A DNA stretch of 64,000 nucleotides from UMGS1601 sp900553335 (GCA_937920725.1 CALEUW010000028.1:1-64000); one strand, 5' to 3'; numbered from the stretch's first letter, positions 13,347-22,331 are shown. Notes: generated by a model from the letters alone, not told the origin. Program-made: numbers and translations.

Positions 13347-14039
13347 ATGAAAAACAAATCAATATTCAGAATTTTTACAAAGGGAGAAATCGCATTGTGG
13401 AGCTTGTCGATTTTAATAATTGTAATAGTTTTTGCAATTTTTGACAAGGAAAACTATCTCTATCTTTCTTCGTCGCTTTTAGGGGCAACTTCTTTGATTT
13501 TTTATGCTAAAGGAAATGTGTTCGGACCGATTTTAATGATTGTGTTCAGTGTGATGTATGCTGTTATATCTTTTTCCTATGAGTATTACGGGGAGATGAT
13601 AACGTATCTTGCGATGACAGCTCCGATGTCCTTGATGTCGGTAATCTCATGGATTTTAAACCCATATGGCAAAAGCCGTACTCAGGTTAAAATAAACCGA
13701 ATAGGCAGGATAGAAACTGTTTTTGCTGTTGTTTTGACGGCAGTTGTAACTTTTGTGTTTTATTTTATTCTAAAAGCGTTTGAAACCGCAAATCTTATAG
13801 TAAGCACTATTTCCGTTTCAACAAGCTTTCTGGCGGCATACTTCACTTTTAGGCGAAGCGCTTTGTATGCACTGTTTTATGCTATGAACGACATAGTTCT
13901 GATTGTCCTTTGGCTTCTGGCATCGGTCAGCGATATTTCTTATATGTCGGTAACGGTGTGCTTTGTAATCTTTTTTGTAAACGATATTTACGGATTTATA
14001 AACTGGCGGAAAATGAGCTTGCGGCAGCGGAAAATATAA
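13347..14039 (+). CDS. PnuC-family nicotinamide riboside/nicotinamide transporter
   Basis: The 230-aa membrane protein has about seven hydrophobic segments and ends in 'FFVNDIYGFINWRKM', the conserved C-terminal N-D-x-Y-G-x-x-N-W pattern of PnuC. Internally 'NPYGKSRTQVKI' and 'ALFYAMNDIVLIVLW' fit the family. PnuC facilitates uptake of an NAD precursor. The neighbour downstream is an isochorismatase-type hydrolase, consistent with nicotinamidase activity, so the pair likely serves NAD salvage. Expression probably depends on the leader terminator at 13277-13334. Confidence 0.88.
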   Translation: MKNKSIFRIFTKGEIALWSLSILIIVIVFAIFDKENYLYLSSSLLGATSLIFYAKGNVFGPILMIVFSVMYAVISFSYEYYGEMITYLAMTAPMSLMSVISWILNPYGKSRTQVKINRIGRIETVFAVVLTAVVTFVFYFILKAFETANLIVSTISVSTSFLAAYFTFRRSALYALFYAMNDIVLIVLWLLASVSDISYMSVTVCFVIFFVNDIYGFINWRKMSLRQRKI

Positions 14040-14139
14040 TAAAGGATCAGACTTATATTAAAAAGCTGTTCAGTAAATACAGACATATATTAGCGGATTT
14101 TAGATCAAAAATAAATATAAAAGACGAGGAGGATATATC

Positions 14140-14712
14140 ATGAAAATTGAAAAGAACTGTGCTTTGCTTGTAATCGACATTCAGCAGGAGGATTTTATCG
14201 GAATGAACGATTTCAACATTAACGATCCGGCTTGGACTTGTATTCGAAACGGGAAAAGGGTACTGGACGTATTTCGTTTAAAAAAGCTGCCTGTTATTCA
14301 GATAAAGGAGGTACACCGAAAGGATATGGTTGACTTCGGACGTGAATTAGACGGTTCGGAGAGTATTCACTGTATGGAAAACTCTCCATATACAGACTAT
14401 GCTGAGCTTACCTACCCGATAGACGGCGAGTATCTGATTACCAAGAGAAGATACAGCGCCTTTTTTGGGACGGATCTGGAAATTCTACTCAAAGGACTTC
14501 ATGTAGACACGCTTTATCTCATTGGCGGTTTGACCGATGTCTGCATTCATTATACTGCCGTTGACGCACATCAGCATGATTATCATATCAAAGTTGTGAC
14601 GGATGCTGTTGCCGGCTCAAGTGAAGAAGCTCATGATCATGCGCTTAAAGCAATTAAATATCTGCAAAGAGATTCACTTATTACAGTCAGCGACATAGAA
14701 TCCGCTTTGTGA
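14140..14712 (+). CDS. Isochorismatase-family cysteine hydrolase, probable nicotinamidase-like
   Basis: The 190-aa protein shows the catalytic triad of the family: Asp in 'LLVIDIQQEDF', Lys in 'LITKRRYSAFFGT' and the nucleophile Cys in 'GLTDVCIHYTAVDAH'. Members hydrolyse isochorismate, nicotinamide or other amides. Co-location with pnuC (100 bp upstream, same strand) favours conversion of nicotinamide to nicotinate. A GACGAGGAGG site precedes the ATG. Its substrate cannot be read from sequence alone. Confidence 0.82.
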   Translation: MKIEKNCALLVIDIQQEDFIGMNDFNINDPAWTCIRNGKRVLDVFRLKKLPVIQIKEVHRKDMVDFGRELDGSESIHCMENSPYTDYAELTYPIDGEYLITKRRYSAFFGTDLEILLKGLHVDTLYLIGGLTDVCIHYTAVDAHQHDYHIKVVTDAVAGSSEEAHDHALKAIKYLQRDSLITVSDIESAL

Positions 14713-15013
14713 GTAGTGTATTAAATAATTAAATCACAAATACAATTATTATACTCATAAGTTTTGATTAATGGCATATTTGGTAAAAACTACATGGTTT
14801 TGGCTTTACCGGAAATGAGAAAATATAGCTTTTGAAGCAGAAGAGGTAATTTAAGTCCGGTAACTGCTCGCCAAGGCAGATATAGACAAACAGCATTTAT
14901 GAAGTTTGGATATTATGTCAATAGATTTTTTATGCTTAATGCAGTATACTTAAATTTAAGAAGAAATGAGAGATTGTTGGATAAACGAAATTAATTGTTA
15001 GGGGGAAATCACA
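14713..15013 (+). other. Intergenic stretch upstream of the MFS leader
   Basis: AT-rich DNA with an inverted repeat GGTAAA...TTTACC (about 14783-14811). A TATACT at 14945-14950 could be the -10 box for the leader peptide transcript. No gene is convincing; scattered short frames suggest decayed coding sequence. Confidence 0.35.
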
Positions 15014-15052
15014 ATGCCTCTCTGTATCGGCACAGCTCCATGCAAGGAATGA
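15014..15052 (+). CDS. Leader peptide (12 aa) of the MFS exporter gene
   Basis: ATG with GGGGG nine bases upstream encodes MPLCIGTAPCKE and stops within the 5' arm of an attenuator hairpin (15040-15097). The arrangement of a short leader peptide overlapping a terminator-capable stem upstream of an efflux gene is the hallmark of ribosome-stalling attenuation, known for macrolide and other antibiotic-resistance genes. Whether this peptide stalls ribosomes is inference. Confidence 0.6.
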   Translation: MPLCIGTAPCKE

Positions 15053-15097
15053 CGGATTGCGTGGAGAAATGATCTCACCGTCACGCCTTGCATTTTT
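15040..15097 (+). promoter_or_regulatory. Attenuator hairpin upstream of the MFS exporter
   Basis: ATGCAAGG (15040-15047) pairs with CCTTGCAT (15086-15093), followed by TTTTT. Inside are GACGG/CCGTC (15051-15055 with 15078-15082) and GTGGAGA/TCTCAC stems. The 5' arm contains the last codons of the leader peptide, so a ribosome stalled there would disrupt the terminator and allow transcription into 15129. Confidence 0.65.
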
Positions 15098-15128
15098 GAC
15101 TTACTAAAAATCAAAGGAGCAAGGTACT

Positions 15129-16400
15129 ATGAATACATTAAAAGAACTCAAATCGTTTATAATTCTTTGGCTTACTCAGTCGTTTTCTGCACTCGGAAGC
15201 GCAATGACAAACTTTGCGCTGGTAATCTGGCTGTATAACGACAGCGGCTCGGCGCTGACTACGGCAATGCTGACAGTATGCTCATATGCGCCGTATGTTC
15301 TTATGAGCATTTTTGCGGGAGCGGTAAGCGATAAGTGGAACAAGAAAACTATTATGCTCGTTTGTGACAGCTTAGCGGCGCTCTGTACGGTTTTAGTGCT
15401 TATTCTGTTTAAAACGGGCAGCTTAGAGGTATGGCATCTATATGTTCTCAATGCTTTGAACGGACTCATGAATACAATTCAACAGCCTGCTTCGGACGTT
15501 GCGGCAACTATGCTTACACCTGAGAAACATTATCAGAAAACAAGCGGAATGCGGTCGTTTTCAAACTCGCTTGTGTCAATTTTAACGCCTGTTTTTGCGG
15601 CGGCAATCGTCGCATTTGCAGGGGTGGAGGCAGTAATAGCAGTTGATCTTTTTACATTTTTGGCGGCATTTCTCACTCTGCTGTTTTTCATCAGAATTCC
15701 GGAACCCGAAAGAAAATCAGAAACAGCCGAAAGCGTATTGCAGTCGGCAAAAAGCGGACTTGTTTACCTCAAAACAAACAAGGGGATTTTGTGGATGATA
15801 TTGTTTCATGCAGCGATAAATTTCATTGCGTCAATTTATGACGCTGCCTTTCCTGCCATGATATTATCTAAAAGCAATCAAACTGTTCTTGGCGTTGTGA
15901 ATGCTTCTGTGGGAATTGCAACACTTGCCGGAAGCGTAATTGCGACAGTCGCTCCTGCACCTAAAAGCAGGGTAAGGGTTGTATGTAATTGTCTGCTGAT
16001 CTCAATGAGTACGGAAAATTTTCTGCTTGCGTTCGGAAGAACGCCTGTAATTTGGTGTATCGGCGCTGTTCTCGGATGGCTTTCGATTCCGCTTATGAAT
16101 GCAAATATGGACGTTATTTTCCGAACGAGAATTCCAACGGATATGCAGGGGCGTGTTTATTCGGCGAGAAATACTTTGCAGTTTTTCACTATACCCTTGG
16201 GATATTTTCTCGGCGGATTGCTTGTAGATAAGGTGTTTGAGCCGTTTATGGCTCGGAATACAAGAGGCTTTCTGACAAATCTGTTCGGAGAGGAAAAAGG
16301 CTCAGGCGCGGCAATGCTGTTCTTTGTAATAGGAATCGCAGGGGTAATGGTATGTCTTATTTTCCGCAGAGTAAAGGCTATCAAAGAGATTGATATGTGA
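15129..16400 (+). CDS. MFS efflux transporter (Mef/macrolide-efflux-like)
   Basis: The 423-aa protein has 10-12 predicted membrane segments, with the family features 'FSALGSAMTNFALVIWLY' in helix 1 and 'GAVSDKWNKKTIMLVCD', the loop 2-3 motif of major facilitator drug exporters. The C-terminal half has 'RIPTDMQGRVYSARNTLQFF', as in MefA-like exporters. It most likely pumps an antibiotic or other toxic compound using the proton gradient. An AAAGGAGC site precedes ATG 15129. Regulation by the upstream leader peptide and attenuator supports an antibiotic-inducible role. Substrate is inferred, not shown. Confidence 0.85.
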   Translation: MNTLKELKSFIILWLTQSFSALGSAMTNFALVIWLYNDSGSALTTAMLTVCSYAPYVLMSIFAGAVSDKWNKKTIMLVCDSLAALCTVLVLILFKTGSLEVWHLYVLNALNGLMNTIQQPASDVAATMLTPEKHYQKTSGMRSFSNSLVSILTPVFAAAIVAFAGVEAVIAVDLFTFLAAFLTLLFFIRIPEPERKSETAESVLQSAKSGLVYLKTNKGILWMILFHAAINFIASIYDAAFPAMILSKSNQTVLGVVNASVGIATLAGSVIATVAPAPKSRVRVVCNCLLISMSTENFLLAFGRTPVIWCIGAVLGWLSIPLMNANMDVIFRTRIPTDMQGRVYSARNTLQFFTIPLGYFLGGLLVDKVFEPFMARNTRGFLTNLFGEEKGSGAAMLFFVIGIAGVMVCLIFRRVKAIKEIDM

Positions 16401-16436
16401 TAAATTAGAAATATAGAAATATAATAGCGTAAAAAC

Positions 16437-16481
16437 AAAAGAGCTAAGCTCACAAGTTATGCGTGAGGTTAGCTCTTTTTT
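16437..16481. terminator. Terminator between convergent MFS and XRE genes
   Basis: AAAAGAGCTAAGCTCAC pairs with GTGAGGTTAGCTC (with wobble), followed by TTTTTT. On the minus strand the A-run at its left gives a matching tail, so it can serve both genes. Confidence 0.85.
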
Positions 16482-16759
16482 CGTAATGCGTTTATCATTT
16501 TTTGTATAAGCTCGATATTCTCTTGCGACAGGTCGCTGACATCAAGGTATTGCTGTTTATCCTCAAGTCCCAACAAATAATCTGTTGAAACATGAAAAGC
16601 TTTTGCTATTTTAATCAGTATTTCTGGGGAAGGGTTTCGGTCAGACAATTCATAATAACTCACAGTAGTTTTAGTTACCCAAAGCTTATCAGCCAGCTGC
16701 TGCTGAGTTAGTCCGGCATCTTGTCTTAATTTCTTTAATTTTTTTCCAAAGTCAACCAT
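16469..16759 (-). CDS. XRE-family transcriptional regulator
   Basis: The 96-aa protein (starts MVDFGKKLKKLRQDAGLT) has an HTH_3 domain in residues 3-60: 'LTQQQLADKLWVTKTTVSYYE'. It is followed by a short amphipathic helix (ENIELIQKMINALRKK) likely for dimerisation. ATG 16759 is supported by GAGG upstream; a longer TTG-initiated reading is not. It is divergent from the lipoprotein gene at 16893, and the intervening region contains AAAAGTA/TACTTTT repeats around the lipoprotein promoter, suitable as operator. Confidence 0.82.
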   Translation of the reverse strand: MVDFGKKLKKLRQDAGLTQQQLADKLWVTKTTVSYYELSDRNPSPEILIKIAKAFHVSTDYLLGLEDKQQYLDVSDLSQENIELIQKMINALRKKS

Positions 16760-16832
16760 ATTGATACCTCGATTCAACTTCTAGATTACAACATTATTAT
16801 ATGAAATATGTTTACTAAAAGTACAAAAATAG

Positions 16833-16861
16833 TTGACTTTTACTTTTTTGTATGTTATAAT
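16833..16861 (+). promoter_or_regulatory. Promoter of the lipoprotein gene
   Basis: TTGACT (16833-16838), 17-bp spacer, TATAAT (16856-16861). Flanking inverted AAAAGTA/TACTTTT motifs may bind the divergent XRE regulator. Confidence 0.8.
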
Positions 16862-16892
16862 TTAAAAAAACAATATATCGGAGGAGATTTAT

Positions 16893-17684
16893 ATGAAAAA
16901 AATAATAGCAGTTCTTTTAGCAGCATTATGTGCGTTTTCGTTTAGTGCTTGTGACAATGAGAACAGCAGTTCGGAAAACAGTACAACAGAAGCTGCTGCA
17001 ACCACCACAACTGAAGCGCAGGCTGAAGAAACTACAGAGGAAACAACAGAAGGGGCTACTGAAGAAAGTACAAAGGCTCCGTCAGGCGCAGAAGATATTT
17101 CAGGAGCTGACGCTTCTAAAACTTCAAAGGAAGATCCTATTGCTCTCGGCGATTGGGCTGCAATTGCAACATATGCAGTAGAGGACGAGGTATATCATAA
17201 TGTAAACGTAAGGTTGACAAAGGTTACCACAACGTCAGAGGACGAAGATTATGTCAATGAAGCACTTGAGCTTAATAACAAATGCAGCTCTGATTACGGT
17301 CAGATAAAGGTTGCCGATCTTAAGCTTCCTTCTGACTGCGAGGTTTGTATACTTGATTACGAGGTAAATATTCCTGCTGATTTTCCTGTCGGAAAATTAG
17401 GCACTGTAGCATCTCCAAACTTCAGCTTCTCTATATCCAATATGAAGGGCGGCGGAATTCCGAATGCCGACGGAACTGCAACATATATAGGTCTAACCTC
17501 TGTTCGCAGTCTTAAGACTGAAAAGGATTCAAAATATGAGCCGGGAAATACATATTCATGCCGCTGCTATTTTGCAATGGTGAAGGGATACGAGGATTTC
17601 GTTATTTCGACTCGTGCTTATCCGGAAGGAACTAAAGACGTTTATGAAGCGGAATCTTACGATGTATATTTTGCAAAAAAATAA
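16893..17684 (+). CDS. Secreted lipoprotein of unknown function
   Basis: The 263-aa protein has a lipoprotein signal peptide (MKKIIAVLLAALCAFSFSAC; cysteine at 20) and a Thr/Glu-rich low-complexity spacer (residues 25-65). A folded C-terminal domain of about 190 residues has a predicted beta-rich pattern ('DCEVCILDYEVNIPADFP', 'GNTYSCRCYFAMVKGYEDFVIST'). Proteins with this spacer plus domain organisation are common cell-envelope lipoproteins in Ruminococcus-like bacteria; the function is not known. GGAGGAG precedes the ATG. Confidence 0.75.
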   Translation: MKKIIAVLLAALCAFSFSACDNENSSSENSTTEAAATTTTEAQAEETTEETTEGATEESTKAPSGAEDISGADASKTSKEDPIALGDWAAIATYAVEDEVYHNVNVRLTKVTTTSEDEDYVNEALELNNKCSSDYGQIKVADLKLPSDCEVCILDYEVNIPADFPVGKLGTVASPNFSFSISNMKGGGIPNADGTATYIGLTSVRSLKTEKDSKYEPGNTYSCRCYFAMVKGYEDFVISTRAYPEGTKDVYEAESYDVYFAKK

Positions 17685-17707
17685 ATTTTCATACGGTAAT
17701 CTGTAAC

Positions 17708-17741
17708 ACCGCCGCAGGCAAAATGCCTGCGGCGGTTTTTA
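17708..17741 (+). terminator. Intrinsic terminator after the lipoprotein gene
   Basis: ACCGCCGCAGGCA pairs perfectly with TGCCTGCGGCGGT across a 3-nt AAA-type loop, followed by TTTTAT. Confidence 0.95.
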
Positions 17742-17901
17742 TAGCTGCCGTTTTTATTTTTACAAACAGCATTTTATCTAATTTTCAGTACGTTCTTTTG
17801 TGCAATATTTTTTGTTTTCCGGAGTAGATTTTTACTGTAATATATGGTAAAATAAAAATGTTAAACTAAAACATAAATTTATATCACAAGGAGGATATAT
17901 T

Positions 17902-19707
17902 ATGGCAAATAAGAAACTTATAGGCGGATATCCTGTAATCGGAATCCGTCCGGTAATCGACGGAAGAAGAGGTCCTATGAAGCTTCGTGAAAGCTTGGAG
18001 GATCAGACAATGGCGCTCGCAAATGCTGCTAAAAAGCTTTTTGAAGAGAATTTGTGCTATTCAGACGGCGAGCCGGTAAAAGTTATAATTTCTGACACTA
18101 CTATCGGAAGAGTTCCTGAGTCTGCTGCCTGTGCGGAAAAATTTAAAAAGGCGGGAGTGGATATTACGCTTACAGTAACTCCTTGCTGGTGCTACGGATC
18201 GGAAACAATGGACATGGATCCTATGACAATTAAGGGTGTGTGGGGATTTAACGGAACTGAAAGACCGGGAGCAGTTTATCTTGCATCTGTTTTGGCAACT
18301 CACGCACAAAAGGGACTTCCTGCATTTGGAATTTACGGTCATGAAGTTCAGGACGTCGATGACGTTGAAACTATTCCTGACGATGTAAAGGAAAAGCTCC
18401 TTCGATTCGGACGTGCTTCAGTTGCAGCTGCTACAATGAGAGGAAAGAGCTATCTTCAGATAGGTTCTATGTGTATGGGTATCGGAGGTTCGATAATTGA
18501 TCAGGCATTTATGGAAGAATATCTTGGTATGAGAGTGGAGTCTGTAGATGAGGTCGAGATCCTTCGCCGAATGGAAGAGGGGATCTATAACCACGAAGAA
18601 TATGAGAGAGCGCTTGCATGGACAAAGGAGCATTGTAAAGAGGGACGTGACGACAATCCTGATTTTGTTAAATTCAGCCGAGAGGAAAAAGATAAGCAGT
18701 GGGAATTTACAATTAAAATGTACTGTATTATCAAGGATCTCATAAGCGGAAACGACAAGCTTCCTGAAGGCTTTGAAGAAGAAATGGCAGGTCATAATGC
18801 AATAGCGGCAGGTTTCCAGGGACAAAGACAGTGGACGGATCACTGGCCGAACTGTGATTATCCTGAAGCGATTTTGAATTCATCATTTGACTTTGAGGGT
18901 AAGAAAGAGCCTATCACGTTTGCAACTGAAAACGATGTTTTAAACGGCTTGGGAATGCTGTTTATGAAGCTTTTGACCAACCGTGCACAGATTTTTGCCG
19001 ACGTCCGCACATATTGGAGTCCTGAAGCTACAAAGAGAGTTACAGGATATGACCTTGAGGGTAAAGCAAAAGAAAACGGCGGTATTATTCATCTTCTTAA
19101 CTCAGGCGCAGCTTGCCTTGACGCTTGCGGAGAGTGTCGTGATGAGGACGGAAACGCTGTTATGAAGCAGTGGTGGGACGTAACCGATGAGGACATCAAA
19201 AAGATGACCGACGCTACCGTTTGGTGTGAGGCAGGTTTTGACAACTTCCGCGGAGGCGGATTCTCCTCTCACTTTACAACAAGAGCAGAAATGCCTGCAA
19301 CTATGATAAGACTTAACCTTGTTAAGGGCTTAGGACCTGTGCTTCAGATCGCTGAGGGCTGGACAGTTAAGCTCCCTGACGAGGTTTCGGATGCTCTTAT
19401 GGAAAGAACAAACCCAACTTGGCCGTGCACATGGTTTACTCCTCGCACAACCGGAGAGGGTGCGTTTAAGTCGGCTTATGACGTTATGAATAACTGGGGC
19501 GCAAATCACGGAGCGATAAGCTACGGACATATCGGCGCTGATCTTATCACGCTATGCTCAATTTTGAGAATCCCTGTTTGTATGCACAACGTACCTGAGG
19601 ATAAGATTTTCCGTCCTGCTGCATGGAATGCATTCGGCATGGATAAGGAAGGACAGGACTACAGAGCTTGTGCAGCATACGGACCTATGTATAAAAACAT
19701 CAGATAA
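17902..19707 (+). CDS. fucI: L-fucose isomerase
   Basis: The 601-aa protein matches the length and layout of FucI (about 590 aa). The N-terminal Rossmann-like domain contains 'VIGIRPVIDGRRGPMKLRES'. The central 'GVWGFNGTERPGAVYLAS' region follows. The C-terminal active-site domain has 'NWGANHGAISYGHIGADLIT', holding the catalytic His, and Glu/Asp metal ligands lie in the middle region. FucI interconverts L-fucose and L-fuculose using Mn2+. CAAGGAGG precedes the ATG. It opens the fucose cluster; kinase, mutarotase and aldolase follow on the same strand. Confidence 0.95.
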   Translation: MANKKLIGGYPVIGIRPVIDGRRGPMKLRESLEDQTMALANAAKKLFEENLCYSDGEPVKVIISDTTIGRVPESAACAEKFKKAGVDITLTVTPCWCYGSETMDMDPMTIKGVWGFNGTERPGAVYLASVLATHAQKGLPAFGIYGHEVQDVDDVETIPDDVKEKLLRFGRASVAAATMRGKSYLQIGSMCMGIGGSIIDQAFMEEYLGMRVESVDEVEILRRMEEGIYNHEEYERALAWTKEHCKEGRDDNPDFVKFSREEKDKQWEFTIKMYCIIKDLISGNDKLPEGFEEEMAGHNAIAAGFQGQRQWTDHWPNCDYPEAILNSSFDFEGKKEPITFATENDVLNGLGMLFMKLLTNRAQIFADVRTYWSPEATKRVTGYDLEGKAKENGGIIHLLNSGAACLDACGECRDEDGNAVMKQWWDVTDEDIKKMTDATVWCEAGFDNFRGGGFSSHFTTRAEMPATMIRLNLVKGLGPVLQIAEGWTVKLPDEVSDALMERTNPTWPCTWFTPRTTGEGAFKSAYDVMNNWGANHGAISYGHIGADLITLCSILRIPVCMHNVPEDKIFRPAAWNAFGMDKEGQDYRACAAYGPMYKNIR

Positions 19708-19764
19708 TTCGGAATTCGTAATTAATTTTGAAAGAAGATAAGATGTTCTTGTAAGGGGAATGTT

Positions 19765-20013
19765 ATGCGTAAAATATTAAAAGTTACGCCGCCGGATAAT
19801 TATCGGTTGATTGCTGAATTTGAAAACGGAGAGAAGCGTATTGCGGATATTAAGCCGTTAATGAACAAAAAGGTTTTCTCTATGCTTGAAGATGTTTCTT
19901 TGTTCAATCGAGCATACATTGAATTCGGTGCGGTTACATGGCGTACTCCGGATGGAAACGAAATTGACATTTGCCCCGATAAACTATACATGGATAGTAT
20001 TCCGTATATTTAG
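19765..20013 (+). CDS. DUF2442-domain protein
   Basis: An 82-aa protein with the DUF2442 pattern: 'VTPPDNYRLIAEFENGEKRIADIKPLM' and 'AVTWRTPDGNEIDICPDKLY'. The family is often associated with toxin-antitoxin-like or mobile settings; its function is not established. Here it lies inside the fucose cluster, 11 bases before the kinase gene, so it would be co-transcribed. The 57-nt gap before it contains a fragment of the repeat family described at 21492, suggesting that it arrived with inserted DNA. Confidence 0.75.
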   Translation: MRKILKVTPPDNYRLIAEFENGEKRIADIKPLMNKKVFSMLEDVSLFNRAYIEFGAVTWRTPDGNEIDICPDKLYMDSIPYI

Positions 20014-20024
20014 GAGGTGACAAT

Positions 20025-21491
20025 ATGACCAAAAAAGTTTTAGCTATAGACTTCGGGGCGTCCTCAGGGCGTGCCATAGTCGGCATATTTGACGGTGAGC
20101 GAGTTGCACTTGAGGAGATACACCGTTTTTCAAACGATCCCGTTATATTGGGCGGCACTATGTATTGGGATGTGCTGAGATTATTCCATGAGATAAAGCA
20201 AAGCCTTATAAAAGCAAAGCCGTATGACGTGGAAAGTGTGGCGATAGATACATGGGGTGTTGATTTCGGACTGATCGATAAGGACGGAAGACTTATCGAC
20301 AACCCTGTGCATTACCGTGACGCACGCACCAACGGAATGCTTGATGAAGCGTTTAAGCTTATACATAAGGACGATTTTTATAATGCAACGGGCAACCAGT
20401 TTATGGAGATAAACACAGCCTTTCAGCTTTTGTCGCTTGTAAAAAACCGTCCTGAGCTTTTGGAGCGTGCGGATAAAATGCTAATGATGCCCGATTTGTT
20501 TTCCTACTTTTTAACAGGTGAGAAAAAGGCGGAGCGATCTATCGCATCTACTACACAGCTTTTTGACCAAAATACAAAAGATTGGTCAAGGGAAACGGTT
20601 AAGGCGCTTGGGATCAGCGAGGAAATTTTGCCAGAGATCACCGAGAGCGGTAGCGTAATAGGAACGCTTTCAAAGGAGCTTTGCGAGGAGCTTGACATAA
20701 AGCCTATTAAAGTCATTGCCGTATGCGGACATGATACACAGTCGGCTTTGGTTGCTGCTCCTGCAAACAATAACGACTTTGCCTTTCTTTCAAGCGGAAC
20801 ATGGTCGCTGCTCGGTACTGAACTTGACGAGCCGATTATAAATGAAAAATCGCTTGCGCTAAATGTAACAAACGAGCAGGGATATGCCGGTAAGACCTCG
20901 TTTTTGAAGAATATAATTGGTTTGTGGCTTATACAGGAAAGCCGCCGCCAGTGGATTCGAGAGGGCAGAGAGTATAGCTTTATGGAGCTTGAAACACTTG
21001 CGAAAGAAGCCGAACCTTTTAAGTGCTTTATTGATCCGGACGCTCCTGAGTTTACTCCTGCGGGAAATATTCCTAAAAGAATAAGAGAGTACTGCGAGAA
21101 GTCCGGGCAGTATGTTCCTCAGACGGTCGGCGAAATTATGCGGTGCATTTATGAAAGCCTTGCTCTTAAGTACAAGGCGGCAATCAGCGAGCTTGAGGAA
21201 TGCACGGGCAAGAAGTTTGAAACGCTTTATATGATAGGCGGAGGAACTAAGGATAAATTTTTGTCTGCTCTTACGGCGAACTCCTGCGGTATAACCGTAT
21301 CAAGCGGTCCTGTTGAAGCGACTGCAATGGGAAATGTTTTGATTCAGCTTATGGCACAGGGAGAGGTTGAGGACTTATCCCATGCCAGAGAAATTGTAAA
21401 AGCAAGCGAAAAGATTTCTTATTTTGAGCCTGAGAACACGGACGAATGGGAAAAGGCTTATGAAAAATACGAGAAAGTAATTCGGAATTAA
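20025..21491 (+). CDS. FGGY-family sugar kinase (rhamnulokinase-like), probable L-fuculokinase
   Basis: The 488-aa protein opens with 'VLAIDFGASSGRAIVGIFDG', the phosphate-1 motif of RhaB-type FGGY kinases, followed by 'VAIDTWGVDFGLI' and 'HYRDARTNGM'. The C-terminal ATP-binding domain carries 'LSSGTWSLLGTEL' and 'LYMIGGGTKDKF'. RhaB-type kinases phosphorylate L-rhamnulose or L-fuculose at C1. Position between fucI and fucU, with no rhamnose genes seen, points to L-fuculose as substrate; this is inference from context. AGGAGGTG precedes the ATG. Confidence 0.88.
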   Translation: MTKKVLAIDFGASSGRAIVGIFDGERVALEEIHRFSNDPVILGGTMYWDVLRLFHEIKQSLIKAKPYDVESVAIDTWGVDFGLIDKDGRLIDNPVHYRDARTNGMLDEAFKLIHKDDFYNATGNQFMEINTAFQLLSLVKNRPELLERADKMLMMPDLFSYFLTGEKKAERSIASTTQLFDQNTKDWSRETVKALGISEEILPEITESGSVIGTLSKELCEELDIKPIKVIAVCGHDTQSALVAAPANNNDFAFLSSGTWSLLGTELDEPIINEKSLALNVTNEQGYAGKTSFLKNIIGLWLIQESRRQWIREGREYSFMELETLAKEAEPFKCFIDPDAPEFTPAGNIPKRIREYCEKSGQYVPQTVGEIMRCIYESLALKYKAAISELEECTGKKFETLYMIGGGTKDKFLSALTANSCGITVSSGPVEATAMGNVLIQLMAQGEVEDLSHAREIVKASEKISYFEPENTDEWEKAYEKYEKVIRN

Positions 21492-21840
21492 AATAATTCT
21501 TAATTCGCAATGCGCTGAGCAGGCGACCGCTCGCAGTGCGAGAAACAGGGAGTTTGCGAAGGGAAGAAATAAGGAGAATTTCGACAGCGAACAGCGGAGA
21601 AAGGCGACTATATTTCTGACCGTATATGCGTAATTAATTAGGAATTCGGAATTAATTATGAAAGAAGATAATTTAATTGTAGACAAGAGTAAACATTTGC
21701 ATTGCTGATAAGGCTCTATTACTGGTTGGAGCTATTAAGTGAAAGCGATATATCTACAACAAAATGTTTGATAGCATTTACACAGATTGCCAAGAGCTAA
21801 TTAAAATTTTGGTATCAATAACAAAAACTAAAAAGTATTA
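21492..21840 (+). repeat. Intergenic repeat unit, copy 1
   Basis: About 350 bp between the kinase and fucU genes. The first ~215 bp is nearly identical to 22330-22545, then similarity decays. It contains the hairpin CTCGCA/TGCGAG (near 21530-21542), a purine-rich middle part and a four-helix-bundle gene remnant at its 3' half. A diverged third copy of the 5' half is at 42981-43075. Both main copies flank fucU. Confidence 0.85.
21658..21840 (+). pseudogene. Decayed four-helix-bundle (23S rRNA IVP-like) gene, copy 1
   Basis: ATG 21658 begins MKEDNLIVDKSK, the usual start of four-helix-bundle proteins of the 23S rRNA-intervening-sequence family. After an internal deletion and stops, 'FDSIYTDCQELIKILVSI' with a terminal TKTKK matches the C-terminal helix of that family. 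The middle ~60 residues, including helices 2 and 3, are missing. I infer an internal deletion derivative, spread as part of a repeat unit. Confidence 0.6.
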
Positions 21841-21896
21841 GGGTGCGAAATTCCGAATTTCGCATTCCGAATTGAACGGAAAGGACTGAAAAATAA

Positions 21897-22331
21897 ATGC
21901 TTAAAAATATACCTGCGATTTTGTCGCCTGAGCTTTTGAAAACTCTTTGTGAAATGGGGCACTCGGACAGAATCATTATTGCGGACGGAAACTTCCCCTG
22001 CGAAAGCATGGGTAAAAACGCAAAAGTGATCCGATGCGACGGTCACGGCGTGCCGGAGCTTTTGGATGCAATACTTACACTGTTTCCACTCGATACTTAT
22101 GTTGAAAAGCCTGTAAATCTTATGCAGGTAATGCCTGGTGACAATGCCGAAACTCCTATTTGGGAGGAGTATAAGGAGATAGTTGCAAAGCACGACGAAC
22201 GGGGAGCAGACGCAATCGGTGAGATCGAGCGGTTTGCTTTTTACGAGGAAGCAAAGAAAGCATACGCTATTATTGCTACAGGCGAAAAGGCGATTTATGC
22301 AAATATAATGCTGCAAAAGGGAGTAGTTTAA
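21897..22331 (+). CDS. fucU: L-fucose mutarotase (RbsD/FucU family)
   Basis: The 144-aa protein has the RbsD/FucU fold signatures: 'LKNIPAILSPELLKTLCEMGHSDRIIIADGNFP' (long helix, catalytic His at HSD, Asp), a 'DGHGVPELLDAIL' segment and a C-terminal 'ATGEKAIYANIMLQKGVV' strand. FucU interconverts anomers of L-fucose for the isomerase. GGAAAGGA precedes the ATG. Direct repeats of about 215-350 bp flank it on both sides. Confidence 0.9.
   Translation: MLKNIPAILSPELLKTLCEMGHSDRIIIADGNFPCESMGKNAKVIRCDGHGVPELLDAILTLFPLDTYVEKPVNLMQVMPGDNAETPIWEEYKEIVAKHDERGADAIGEIERFAFYEEAKKAYAIIATGEKAIYANIMLQKGVV

Noticed and set aside
13910..14143. Frame overlapping the end of pnuC and the following gap
   Set aside because: It runs through the conserved PnuC C-terminus in another frame and has no own start signal.
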